From contig OZ244967.1 in NCBI GenBank assembly GCA_965222695.1, forward strand, positions 4,278,001 through 4,342,000: 64,000 bases of DNA. The letters are read 5' to 3'. Of the stretch, positions 26,411 through 33,381 are shown piece by piece (the first letter of the stretch is position 1; each line of letters begins with the position of its first letter). This stretch comes from UBA7957 sp965222695 (GTDB lineage: Bacteria > Pseudomonadota > Gammaproteobacteria > Granulosicoccales > Granulosicoccaceae). Below the pieces are notes generated by a model. That model did not search any database and was not told the DNA's origin. It saw only the letters and a list, made by a program, of their open reading frames with translations. The position numbers and the translations under genes are program-made.

Positions 26411-26779
26411 ATGTACATAAAGTTCGCGGAGTTGCCAGTCCATGACCAGGATCGAGCAGTCGAATTCTACACAACCCGTTTGGGTATGACCGTTGCGCAG
26501 GACTCGGACTACGGGAGCGGCTGGCGTTGGATCGAGCTTGCAATGGATGGCGCGCAAACCAAAATCCTATTGGTTAAGTCTGAATCGGATAGTCCGCCGG
26601 ACAGCCCCACAATGGCCATTGTGGCCGATGACATTGACCAGATATACGATAGGCTTCTCTGCGCAGAAACAAACATCAAACAACCACCGCAGACTTCGCC
26701 GTGGGATCCTGCAGAACAATCAATGCTGTTCGTGGACAGTGAGCAGAATTTAATCCTGATTACGTCTGCACCAGGCTAA
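26411..26779 (+). CDS. VOC (glyoxalase/bleomycin-resistance fold) protein
   Basis: The 122-residue protein has the paired beta-alpha-beta-beta-beta units of the vicinal oxygen chelate superfamily: FAELPVHDQDRAVEFYTTRLGM at the start, WRWIELAMDG in the first half, and MAIVADDIDQIYDRL and MLFVDSEQNLILI in the second. GGAG lies a few bases before the ATG. Members range from dioxygenases to metal-dependent isomerases and antibiotic-binding proteins; no subgroup marker is evident. The gene stands alone. Confidence 0.8.
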   Translation: MYIKFAELPVHDQDRAVEFYTTRLGMTVAQDSDYGSGWRWIELAMDGAQTKILLVKSESDSPPDSPTMAIVADDIDQIYDRLLCAETNIKQPPQTSPWDPAEQSMLFVDSEQNLILITSAPG

Positions 26780-26854
26780 ATTTACAAATACGGTATTGTA
26801 TTATTAGTAGTGATATAGAAAGTTTGAATGAAGCCGGACTTTTCTACAGTCTCG

Positions 26855-27118
26855 CTATGTGCAAATCGCATCCCGTAGTCCGAGGTGTTCTACGAAAGGG
26901 TTGAAGTCTTTGTCTGAAAACAGCAAGGGAAGGTTATACTCAATGCAATAGATGCGATTATCACGTCAGCCGTCTTTCTGATAGTAAGACCTTTTTTGCG
27001 TAGTTTGCGAAAGTTATCCGCGCTTTTAACTGCCATCTTTGTACCAAGCAGTTCGAATATAGTTAGCTTTGAGCGCATCGTTCATTAGCTTGTCATCAAT
27101 GTCGATATTAGTACGCAT
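26855..27118 (-). pseudogene. Collapsed vapBC toxin-antitoxin locus
   Basis: The reading starts with a VapB beginning (MRTNIDIDDKLMNDALKA) and a good ribosome site (CAGGAGC). It then loses the rest of the antitoxin and most of the toxin. It resumes as the C-terminal part of a VapC PIN-domain toxin: AVKSADNFRKLRKKGLTIRK, then after a frameshift CIEYNLPLLFSDKDFNPFVE, stopping at 26855. An internal deletion plus a one-frame shift therefore destroyed the locus. The flanking parts of the 494-bp gap hold only the operator-like palindrome described separately. Confidence 0.72.
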
Positions 27119-27147
27119 AGTAATTAGCTCCTGGGGGGGCTTTCCAA

Positions 27148-27175
27148 TGTGTATAAAGTAGAGTATATGTACACA
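27148..27175. promoter_or_regulatory. Palindromic operator of the vapBC relic
   Basis: TGTGTA and TACACA form an inverted repeat spaced by 16 bases, about 30 bp upstream of the VapB start, where VapB-type antitoxins normally bind. It contains a TATA-rich centre that could include the -10 box. Confidence 0.45.
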
Positions 27176-27273
27176 TGACAATCGCGTCAACGGGACTGGT
27201 TTTCCGCCGGTGCTTCAAACCAGGATATCGTCATGTGTCAGTTTAGTGATGTTGAACAGGCTCTGACAGGTGA

Positions 27274-28368
27274 TTATTTTTCGGCATCTTGAGGAGAATT
27301 AATCCATCCCCAGAATCGATTCTTACGCAGAGTCAAAGTCTGCGCGTACCATTTCGCATCACGGAACAGAGCACGTTCCAGGTGATGTGGCGCTGTGGGT
27401 ATATGATCACGCATCGGAACCTTGGTTTGTGGGTGAAGACCGATGCGTTTCAAAGCACTTAAGCGACTGGGTCCATAGGGAATATGCTCTGCCAGCAGCG
27501 CCATATTTTCGGATCGGGTAGCGTAGCGGAGGAATTTATTGGTGGCAGCATTTGTCTGACTGGGTTTAAGTGGGGCCACCCAAACACTCCAATCGACGAT
27601 CTGCCCATCCCAGATCATGGTTATAGTATCGCCGTGATTTTTTGCATCAAAGAAACGTCCGTTAAAGCCGGATGACATGACCGCCTGTCTGGATTTTAAT
27701 AGCGCCGCAGGTTCTTTGGGGTCCTCCCACCAAATAATATGGTCACGGATACTATTTAAACGCCGTAGTGCCAGACGCATCCCACGATCGGTACTGAGCA
27801 GATCGTAGATCTGATCAATAGGGACGGCTTCCGCCATTAGCGCCCATTCCAAAACTGCCGACGGCTGCTTGCGTAAAGCGCGTTTCCCCGGAAAACGTTT
27901 AACATCAAAAAAGTCTGCAATCCTCTGGGGCTTTTCTCCGGAGAAAGCACGATCATCATAGGCTATCAGGGTCGAATAGCTCAGATGTGCAACACCACAG
28001 GGCATAAGCGCCCCCGCAATAAAATCTTTTTCCGGTTCCAGCCCGTCGGGGGATGGCGCGAGAATTTTCGATAACTCCAGCCTTTGCACTAAATTTTGCT
28101 CACAGGCCAGCAGAGCATCATCCATGTTCATATCGATGATGTCCGGGACTAAATCTCCTTTCAATATGGCAATTTCACCCGTGTAAAACTGTGTATCGAT
28201 CTGAATTCCCGTAGCCGCTTCAAACGGCTCGAATAAGGCTTTTTGCTGTGCGTTTTCATAGCTGCCGCCCCAGGTCGCTATGCTTAGCGTTTGTTGCTCT
28301 GCGGGTGCCGGAAACGACCCCAGGCAAAAGAAAAAAAATACCGAAAAGCGAAAATCAAACGGCTTCAT
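27274..28368 (-). CDS. Extracellular solute-binding protein (polyamine type), orphan
   Basis: A signal peptide (FRFSVFFFFCLGSFPAPAE) leads a periplasmic binding protein of the PotD-like class. It shows TLSIATWGGSYENAQQKALFEPFEAATG at the mature N-terminus and LVPDIIDMNMDDALLACE further on. The ATG at 28368 is chosen for its GAAGAA site and signal peptide; it overlaps the upstream ClC gene by 14 bp. No permease or ATPase gene is adjacent. It either serves a transporter elsewhere or works with the channel and antiporter of its own operon. The ligand is unknown; spermidine/putrescine-type binding is only the family's common use. Confidence 0.82.
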   Translation of the reverse strand: MKPFDFRFSVFFFFCLGSFPAPAEQQTLSIATWGGSYENAQQKALFEPFEAATGIQIDTQFYTGEIAILKGDLVPDIIDMNMDDALLACEQNLVQRLELSKILAPSPDGLEPEKDFIAGALMPCGVAHLSYSTLIAYDDRAFSGEKPQRIADFFDVKRFPGKRALRKQPSAVLEWALMAEAVPIDQIYDLLSTDRGMRLALRRLNSIRDHIIWWEDPKEPAALLKSRQAVMSSGFNGRFFDAKNHGDTITMIWDGQIVDWSVWVAPLKPSQTNAATNKFLRYATRSENMALLAEHIPYGPSRLSALKRIGLHPQTKVPMRDHIPTAPHHLERALFRDAKWYAQTLTLRKNRFWGWINSPQDAEK

Positions 28369-30082
28369 TTTCTTCAGTCCTGATATCACGGGCGATTTTT
28401 TGATAGGCTCTGATTAACTCACTCTCGGCAATCATCCCGATAAGCCTTGCATCCGTTGCGGAAACAATGGGCACGGCCTCGCCAACGAATCCCTCCAGCG
28501 CACTCATGCCTTGCCACAGTGTTGTGTTCTCATCAAACAAAGGAACGTCCACATGTAAAATCCCGGATATACGGTTTGTATCTTGCCCTGATAAGTCAAC
28601 AATACGTACGATGCCTTGGTAGATTCCTTCTGAATCCACCACCACCGCTTCAGAACGCCCTTCCTGTTGCAACTTTTCAATGACCCGTTCTCTGCTGTCA
28701 TTTAGATCAACACAAACGAAATCACTTATGGGTAGATTGATAATTCTTGTGTGCTCCAATAACGCCCGGTCCCGACCCAATGACAAATCAACGCCTGCAC
28801 GCGCTAAAACCACATCGAACATCGAACGTCCGAGTAATCGAAATGCCAGGAGGTTGGCGAAAACTACCGCGACCATGGCGGAAATGGTTAAATCATAGTT
28901 ATGGGTGAGTTCGAAGACGATTAAAATCGTCGTTAAGGGCGCACCGATTATAGGGCTGGTCAAGGCCATCATGCCGCAGATGGCATATACTACAACTCCT
29001 GAATTTGGTACGCCGATCAGTTCCAGTAAGGTCCACGAAAATGCGCCGAATAAAATCCCGATCAAGAGTGATGGACTGAAGACTCCGCCTGCAAAGCCTA
29101 GACCGATACACAGGGCGGTAAGTCCCATTTTTGCAAACACGAGCAATATCAGCTCCCAACTTTCGAACGCACCCTCAATGGTGGCAAAGCGTAAGGTTTC
29201 CTTTCCGACTCCGAGCACATCGGGCAATTGCAGTGCCACAATGCCGAGTATTAGTCCGGCGAGTGCCGGTCGGTACTTTGCCGCAAGCGGCAGTTTGGGT
29301 GCAACAGCGGCGATATAAAAAATCAACCGTATAAAACCCACCGATAAAATTGCGCAAATGAAACCAAGCAGAGCAAACAAAGCGAACTCATAACTATGAT
29401 CAACGCCACTGAATTCAACCAGAAAAAGCGCCGGACGTTCGAAAACGATATTCGCGATGACATACCCTGTCGCAGCGGCAACCGTGGTCGGGGCAAATGC
29501 CTGTAAAGAGTAATGGCGCAGAATCACTTCATGGGCGAATACCAGTCCGGCAATGGGGGCATTAAATGCAGTTGAAATGGCGGCTGCCACACCACAGGCA
29601 ATTGCAATGGTTGGCAAGTTCGCTATGGGTTGTTTTAATGGCGAAACAAGGTTCCCGGCGATGGCACCCATATAAACCATAGGACCGTATTGCCCCACTG
29701 AGGCGCCACTACCGATCGAGACAACAGCTGCAAGCGTGGAAACAACGCCGGAACGAACTGATGGTAAAGGTGTGCGAAGCTGGACAGCACGAATCGCATC
29801 AGGAGGTCCCAGAGGTCGGCGCTCCGTTGAGTATCGTTGTATTACTATACCGACCACCAGTCCACCCAGCATAGGCACTAGAATGGTTGCCACCGAGAGA
29901 AAAAGAGGATTCCGGACTTGCACTCGGGATCTCGGAGAAATGAGCAATACATCATTGAGCCAATGCACGCTTTCGATAAAGGCTATGGCGGCCAGTGAAA
30001 CCAAACCGCCCAGCACCAAGGCGAGAAGACTTAAAATAACGATGCGATAACTCAGCGTACCAATGGAACTTTTTGAGATCAT
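28355..30082 (-). CDS. ClC-family chloride channel with CBS domains
   Basis: The 575-residue membrane protein is a ClC channel or exchanger with about 10-12 helical segments and two CBS domains in the last 110 residues. The conserved GxFxP motif appears as GGVFSPSLLIG. At the site that is normally GREGP, residues 130-134 read GQYGP, placing tyrosine 132 where the gating and proton-coupling glutamate sits in ClC exchangers. By analogy with known ClC mutants, loss of this glutamate removes proton coupling, so channel-like behaviour is predicted. Its start overlaps the antiporter stop by 4 bases and its stop overlaps the binding-protein start. Confidence 0.9.
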   Translation of the reverse strand: MISKSSIGTLSYRIVILSLLALVLGGLVSLAAIAFIESVHWLNDVLLISPRSRVQVRNPLFLSVATILVPMLGGLVVGIVIQRYSTERRPLGPPDAIRAVQLRTPLPSVRSGVVSTLAAVVSIGSGASVGQYGPMVYMGAIAGNLVSPLKQPIANLPTIAIACGVAAAISTAFNAPIAGLVFAHEVILRHYSLQAFAPTTVAAATGYVIANIVFERPALFLVEFSGVDHSYEFALFALLGFICAILSVGFIRLIFYIAAVAPKLPLAAKYRPALAGLILGIVALQLPDVLGVGKETLRFATIEGAFESWELILLVFAKMGLTALCIGLGFAGGVFSPSLLIGILFGAFSWTLLELIGVPNSGVVVYAICGMMALTSPIIGAPLTTILIVFELTHNYDLTISAMVAVVFANLLAFRLLGRSMFDVVLARAGVDLSLGRDRALLEHTRIINLPISDFVCVDLNDSRERVIEKLQQEGRSEAVVVDSEGIYQGIVRIVDLSGQDTNRISGILHVDVPLFDENTTLWQGMSALEGFVGEAVPIVSATDARLIGMIAESELIRAYQKIARDIRTEENEAV

Positions 30083-31650
30083 GCGTCTCGATCGATTAAT
30101 CGCAAGCTATCCTCGGCAAAGCCGACACCGGCCTCGACAAAGAAATTGAATACTTTGTCGATCCCGTAATTCATCAGCGTTTCACGATCGTCTTCAAAGC
30201 GAGCGATGGCTGCGATTTTACCCTTATAACCGGCAAATCTGAGTTGTTCAGTGATGTTTCGTACGTCTTCTGTTGCCGGAGTGGCTATCATGACGAGTTC
30301 GATTCGGGAGACATCGAATTTTTCCCACAGATCGGCATTTTCTCCGTCACCGACAAAGACATGCAATCCTTCTTCTTGCTGCTGTGCAATCCGCTCGCGA
30401 TTAGCATCCATCCCCCATACTCTATCCCCCATTTCGCGGTGTAAAGCACGGTAGGCTCCCAGGCCAATACGCCCTGTACCAATGATCAATATCTCGGCAC
30501 TGCTTGGTTGTACAAAAACATCTTCCTTCAAAGGATTGTCACGCTCGACTTTGTGTAACAGATCCTTGAACCGGGCATAGAAACTGTGAACATGGTGATA
30601 AAAGACAGAGGTGATGACAAACGATAGCGAAATACTCAACGCCAATATGACCAGCCATTGTTTTCCGATCAGGCCAAGATCAACCCCAACGACCATCACG
30701 ATGAGCCCGAATTCGCTGTAATTCGTTAGCAGCAAGGAGGATAAGCTTGCAGTACGCGAGCGCAGTCTGAAGTATATAAAAATCAGATAAAACAGCACCA
30801 GTTTAAACAGCAGGAGCGGCACTAACAATGCTGCTGTGGTAAACATCGGGATATCCGGTAATGCCACCAACCCGATGGAGAGAAAAAAACCAACCAGGAA
30901 AATGTCCTTGAAATTCAAGAGAGTTTTTGACAGCTCACTCGCCTTTTCATGCTGACTGAGGAGTACCCCAAAAAGCAGAGCGCCAAGATCCCCTTTGATG
31001 TTCAGCAGATAAAATAATTCGTAAGCACCGAGGGCGAATACAAAACCCGATAGTATCAGTAGCTCGCCATGCCCGCTTCTGGTCAGTATTTGGCCAAACA
31101 GTGGCCTTATCAAAAGCAAACCTGGTAGCAGCAACGCCCATAGCGACGGTACTTTGCCTTCTGCCAATACGAGAAACACGACCGCAATCACATCCTGCAT
31201 CACCAAGATGCCGATCGAAAACCGCCCATGCCGGGTACTCATTTCACCACTTTCTTCAAGCATTTTGATGACACAAACGGTGCTTGAGAAACTCAGCGCA
31301 AACGCCAGTAATGTCGCTGATTTCCAATCCAGCTCAGAGTAAAACGGTGCTGCCAATGCGCCAAGAAAAAGCGCGAAACCGGCAAACAAGAGGGTCCATA
31401 CCCCGGTATTGCATAAGGTTCCGGCCCAGATCTCGGGCTTTAACAAATCCCTGATATTGAGCTTAAGCCCGATGGTAAAGAGCATCAAAGTGACACCCAG
31501 ATCAGCTATTTCCTGCAATCCGGGAGTCATACTGACTCCGTAAAGATTCAATAAAAAGCCAGCCGCCAAATAGCCGATAAGCGGCGGCAGACCAATCTGC
31601 TTGATACCAAAACCACAAATGAATGCGAAAAGAATCCAGAGAATATCCAC
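30079..31650 (-). CDS. KefB/YbaL-like cation:proton antiporter with TrkA-N domain
   Basis: The 523-residue protein joins a CPA2 antiporter domain of about 12 helices (residues 1-375; LFTIGLKLNIRDLL, FSSTVCVIKMLEESGEMS, GVLLSQHEKA) to a cytoplasmic TrkA-N nucleotide-binding domain from about residue 390 (IGTGRIGLGAYRAL, then GDGENADLWEKFDV). A TrkA-C domain is not evident. Relatives exchange potassium for protons. It is the first gene of a three-gene operon with ClC and a binding protein, joined by 4- and 14-base overlaps. Co-expression of cation/proton and chloride pathways suggests a role in osmotic or pH balance. Confidence 0.88.
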   Translation of the reverse strand: MDILWILFAFICGFGIKQIGLPPLIGYLAAGFLLNLYGVSMTPGLQEIADLGVTLMLFTIGLKLNIRDLLKPEIWAGTLCNTGVWTLLFAGFALFLGALAAPFYSELDWKSATLLAFALSFSSTVCVIKMLEESGEMSTRHGRFSIGILVMQDVIAVVFLVLAEGKVPSLWALLLPGLLLIRPLFGQILTRSGHGELLILSGFVFALGAYELFYLLNIKGDLGALLFGVLLSQHEKASELSKTLLNFKDIFLVGFFLSIGLVALPDIPMFTTAALLVPLLLFKLVLFYLIFIYFRLRSRTASLSSLLLTNYSEFGLIVMVVGVDLGLIGKQWLVILALSISLSFVITSVFYHHVHSFYARFKDLLHKVERDNPLKEDVFVQPSSAEILIIGTGRIGLGAYRALHREMGDRVWGMDANRERIAQQQEEGLHVFVGDGENADLWEKFDVSRIELVMIATPATEDVRNITEQLRFAGYKGKIAAIARFEDDRETLMNYGIDKVFNFFVEAGVGFAEDSLRLIDRDA

Positions 31651-31904
31651 GTATTAAGCTCAACCTAAAAATGATTAGTGGTCAGTATGTGATCCCGATT
31701 AGTGGCATCTAATCCACCCCATGAATACCGATGGCTTAAACCGATAATAGTGCCCTGTGTAGTGAGTGTGTGACGATCTGCCATCAGCCTCCACGATTCG
31801 GACCAGGTCTTATCGTCGACGGTGGTTTCGGATGTTAACGGATCTGGTTAGAGTACGTGAGGAAAATAGTAACTTCAATGCAATTCGTTCGTTTCATATA
31901 CTGC

Positions 31905-31950
31905 TTGACAGTGGTTTTCCAGTCACGATATAGTACACCTTATGGTTAAC
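31905..31950 (+). promoter_or_regulatory. Promoter and operator of the ArsR gene, leaderless
   Basis: TTGACA (31905-31910) and TATAGT (31929-31934) are spaced by 18 bp, an almost ideal sigma-70 promoter. Transcription should begin near 31941, one base before the ATG at 31942, and no ribosome site is present. GTACACC and GGTTAAC form an imperfect inverted repeat at 31933-31950 that spans the -10 edge and the start codon. The perfect form of this repeat occurs before the second SRPBCC gene. Confidence 0.7.
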
Positions 31951-32277
31951 TATAGAGACGATCAACTATCTACAATTTTTTCTGCACTATCTGACCCTAC
32001 TCGACGGGCCATGCTGAAACGTTTGGGTAATAAAGAGATGTCAGTCGCCGATCTTTCAGAGCCCTTTGAAATAACGAAATCGGCTATTACTAAGCACGTA
32101 AAAGCTCTTGAAAATGCAGGGTTGTTAAAAAGAACGATCGACGGCAGGACACATTATTGCAGGCTTAATGCAGAGCCTTTGAAACAAGCTTCAGAATGGA
32201 TGCGTTTCTATGAGGAGTTTTGGGGTAAAAAATTCGATGCACTGGATGATTTTTTAGCGAGTGGTGACAAAGCATGA
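31942..32277 (+). CDS. ArsR-family transcriptional regulator
   Basis: The 111-residue winged-helix repressor shows STIFSALSDPTRRAMLKRL and the recognition helix region VADLSEPFEITKSAITKHVKALENAG. It lacks metal-ligand cysteines, so it belongs to the non-metal SdpR-like group often paired with SRPBCC proteins. Its last 4 bases overlap the start of such a protein. It probably represses its own operon through the palindrome at its start codon, and also the second SRPBCC gene, which carries a stronger copy of that site. Confidence 0.88.
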   Translation: MVNYRDDQLSTIFSALSDPTRRAMLKRLGNKEMSVADLSEPFEITKSAITKHVKALENAGLLKRTIDGRTHYCRLNAEPLKQASEWMRFYEEFWGKKFDALDDFLASGDKA

Positions 32278-32735
32278 GTGCTTCAACATTTGCTGAAACA
32301 CTCCAACTTGAGCGTTTATTCAACGCACCTGTTGAAACGGTTTTCAATGCCTGGACACAAGCTGATATATTAGCTTTATGGTTTGGGCCAGATGGCTTTA
32401 AGGTTGTAGAGTCAGAGGCGGATTGCAAACCAGGCGGCAAATACAGCATCACATTAGTCTCACCCGACGATAACGTGATTAAGCACTTTGGCGAATACTT
32501 AGAGGTAGATAAACCAAAAAAGTTGGTATTTACATGGATTCTCGAAAATCAAGCATGCCCGGGCAGCAATGGACAGTGTGCAGATACAATAGTTGAAATT
32601 ACTTTTACACAGCAAGGGAATCAAACTTTATTAAATTTAAAGCATGAAAAATTGCCAGATCAAAATTCATTGGATGGGCATAGTTTTGGTTGGCAAAGTA
32701 GTTTTATAAGCTTGGAGAATCTACTGAGCAAATAA
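32274..32735 (+). CDS. SRPBCC (AHSA1-type) domain protein
   Basis: The 153-residue START-like protein shows ERLFNAPVETVFNAWTQADILALWFGPDGF at the start, KPGGKYSITLVSPDD in the middle, and HSFGWQSSFISLENLLS at the end. The fold makes a hydrophobic ligand pocket. Proteins like this, translationally coupled to ArsR regulators, are widespread, and their ligands are mostly unknown. The 4-base overlap shows co-translation. Confidence 0.85.
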   Translation: MSASTFAETLQLERLFNAPVETVFNAWTQADILALWFGPDGFKVVESEADCKPGGKYSITLVSPDDNVIKHFGEYLEVDKPKKLVFTWILENQACPGSNGQCADTIVEITFTQQGNQTLLNLKHEKLPDQNSLDGHSFGWQSSFISLENLLSK

Positions 32736-32768
32736 CAGTGGCTTTTTATGAGCCTTTTTATTTAACCA

Positions 32769-32790
32769 TATAGTACACCTATTGGTGTAC
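32769..32790 (+). promoter_or_regulatory. Operator-promoter of the second SRPBCC gene
   Basis: TATAGT (32769-32774) overlaps a perfect inverted repeat, GTACACC-TATT-GGTGTAC (32773-32790). The same block (TATAGTACACCT) occurs at the ArsR promoter, so one regulator probably controls both. No good -35 box is seen here. Confidence 0.65.
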
Positions 32791-32812
32791 ATTAACTTCG
32801 AGGAAAAAACCA

Positions 32813-33238
32813 ATGCATAGCATACTTCATAAAACCGTTATTGAATCTACGCCAGAGAATCTCTTTCAGGCGATCAAAAACGCTTCAGGGTTATCAAGTT
32901 GGTGGACTAAAGCAGAGCAGGGTGAAGAAGACATCACATTATTCTTTGGCCCCAACGGTGAACATCAGGTAGTCATGGAGTTGATTTCGGTAATACCCGA
33001 AAGAGAAATAAGATGGAAATGTACTTCTGGACCATGGATAGAACAAGGCGAATTTGTCTTTTCAATTACAGAGCATGAACGCGGTTCGTGTCTTGATTTT
33101 TCTCATCATGGTTGGCTTGAAACCGATGATTTTTACAAGCACTGCAACGCCAAATGGGGATTCTTTTTTACAGTGAGTTTAAAGCAATATCTAGAAACCG
33201 GAAAAGGCCGGCCCCACCCGAATGATCCAAATATTTAA
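32813..33238 (+). CDS. SRPBCC domain protein (second copy)
   Basis: The 141-residue START-like protein shows HKTVIESTPENLFQAIKNASGLSSWWTKAEQG, FGPNGEHQVVMELI and the C-terminal HCNAKWGFFFTVSLKQYLETG. It is only distantly similar to its neighbour, so not a recent duplication. GAGGAA precedes the ATG, so unlike the ArsR gene it has a normal leader. The operator in front makes it a likely member of the same regulon. Confidence 0.83.
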   Translation: MHSILHKTVIESTPENLFQAIKNASGLSSWWTKAEQGEEDITLFFGPNGEHQVVMELISVIPEREIRWKCTSGPWIEQGEFVFSITEHERGSCLDFSHHGWLETDDFYKHCNAKWGFFFTVSLKQYLETGKGRPHPNDPNI

Positions 33239-33381
33239 AACTCGCTCATACCGCATTGTGGATCATCCCGAATTGCGATAGTGTAAAATCCGTAAAATGG
33301 GCTTTAAGAGCCTGTTCAAACGGAAGATTCGCGCGCCTGTATAACCCAGAAGGCAATCCGGCCGAGCAGTGAGAAACAAAC

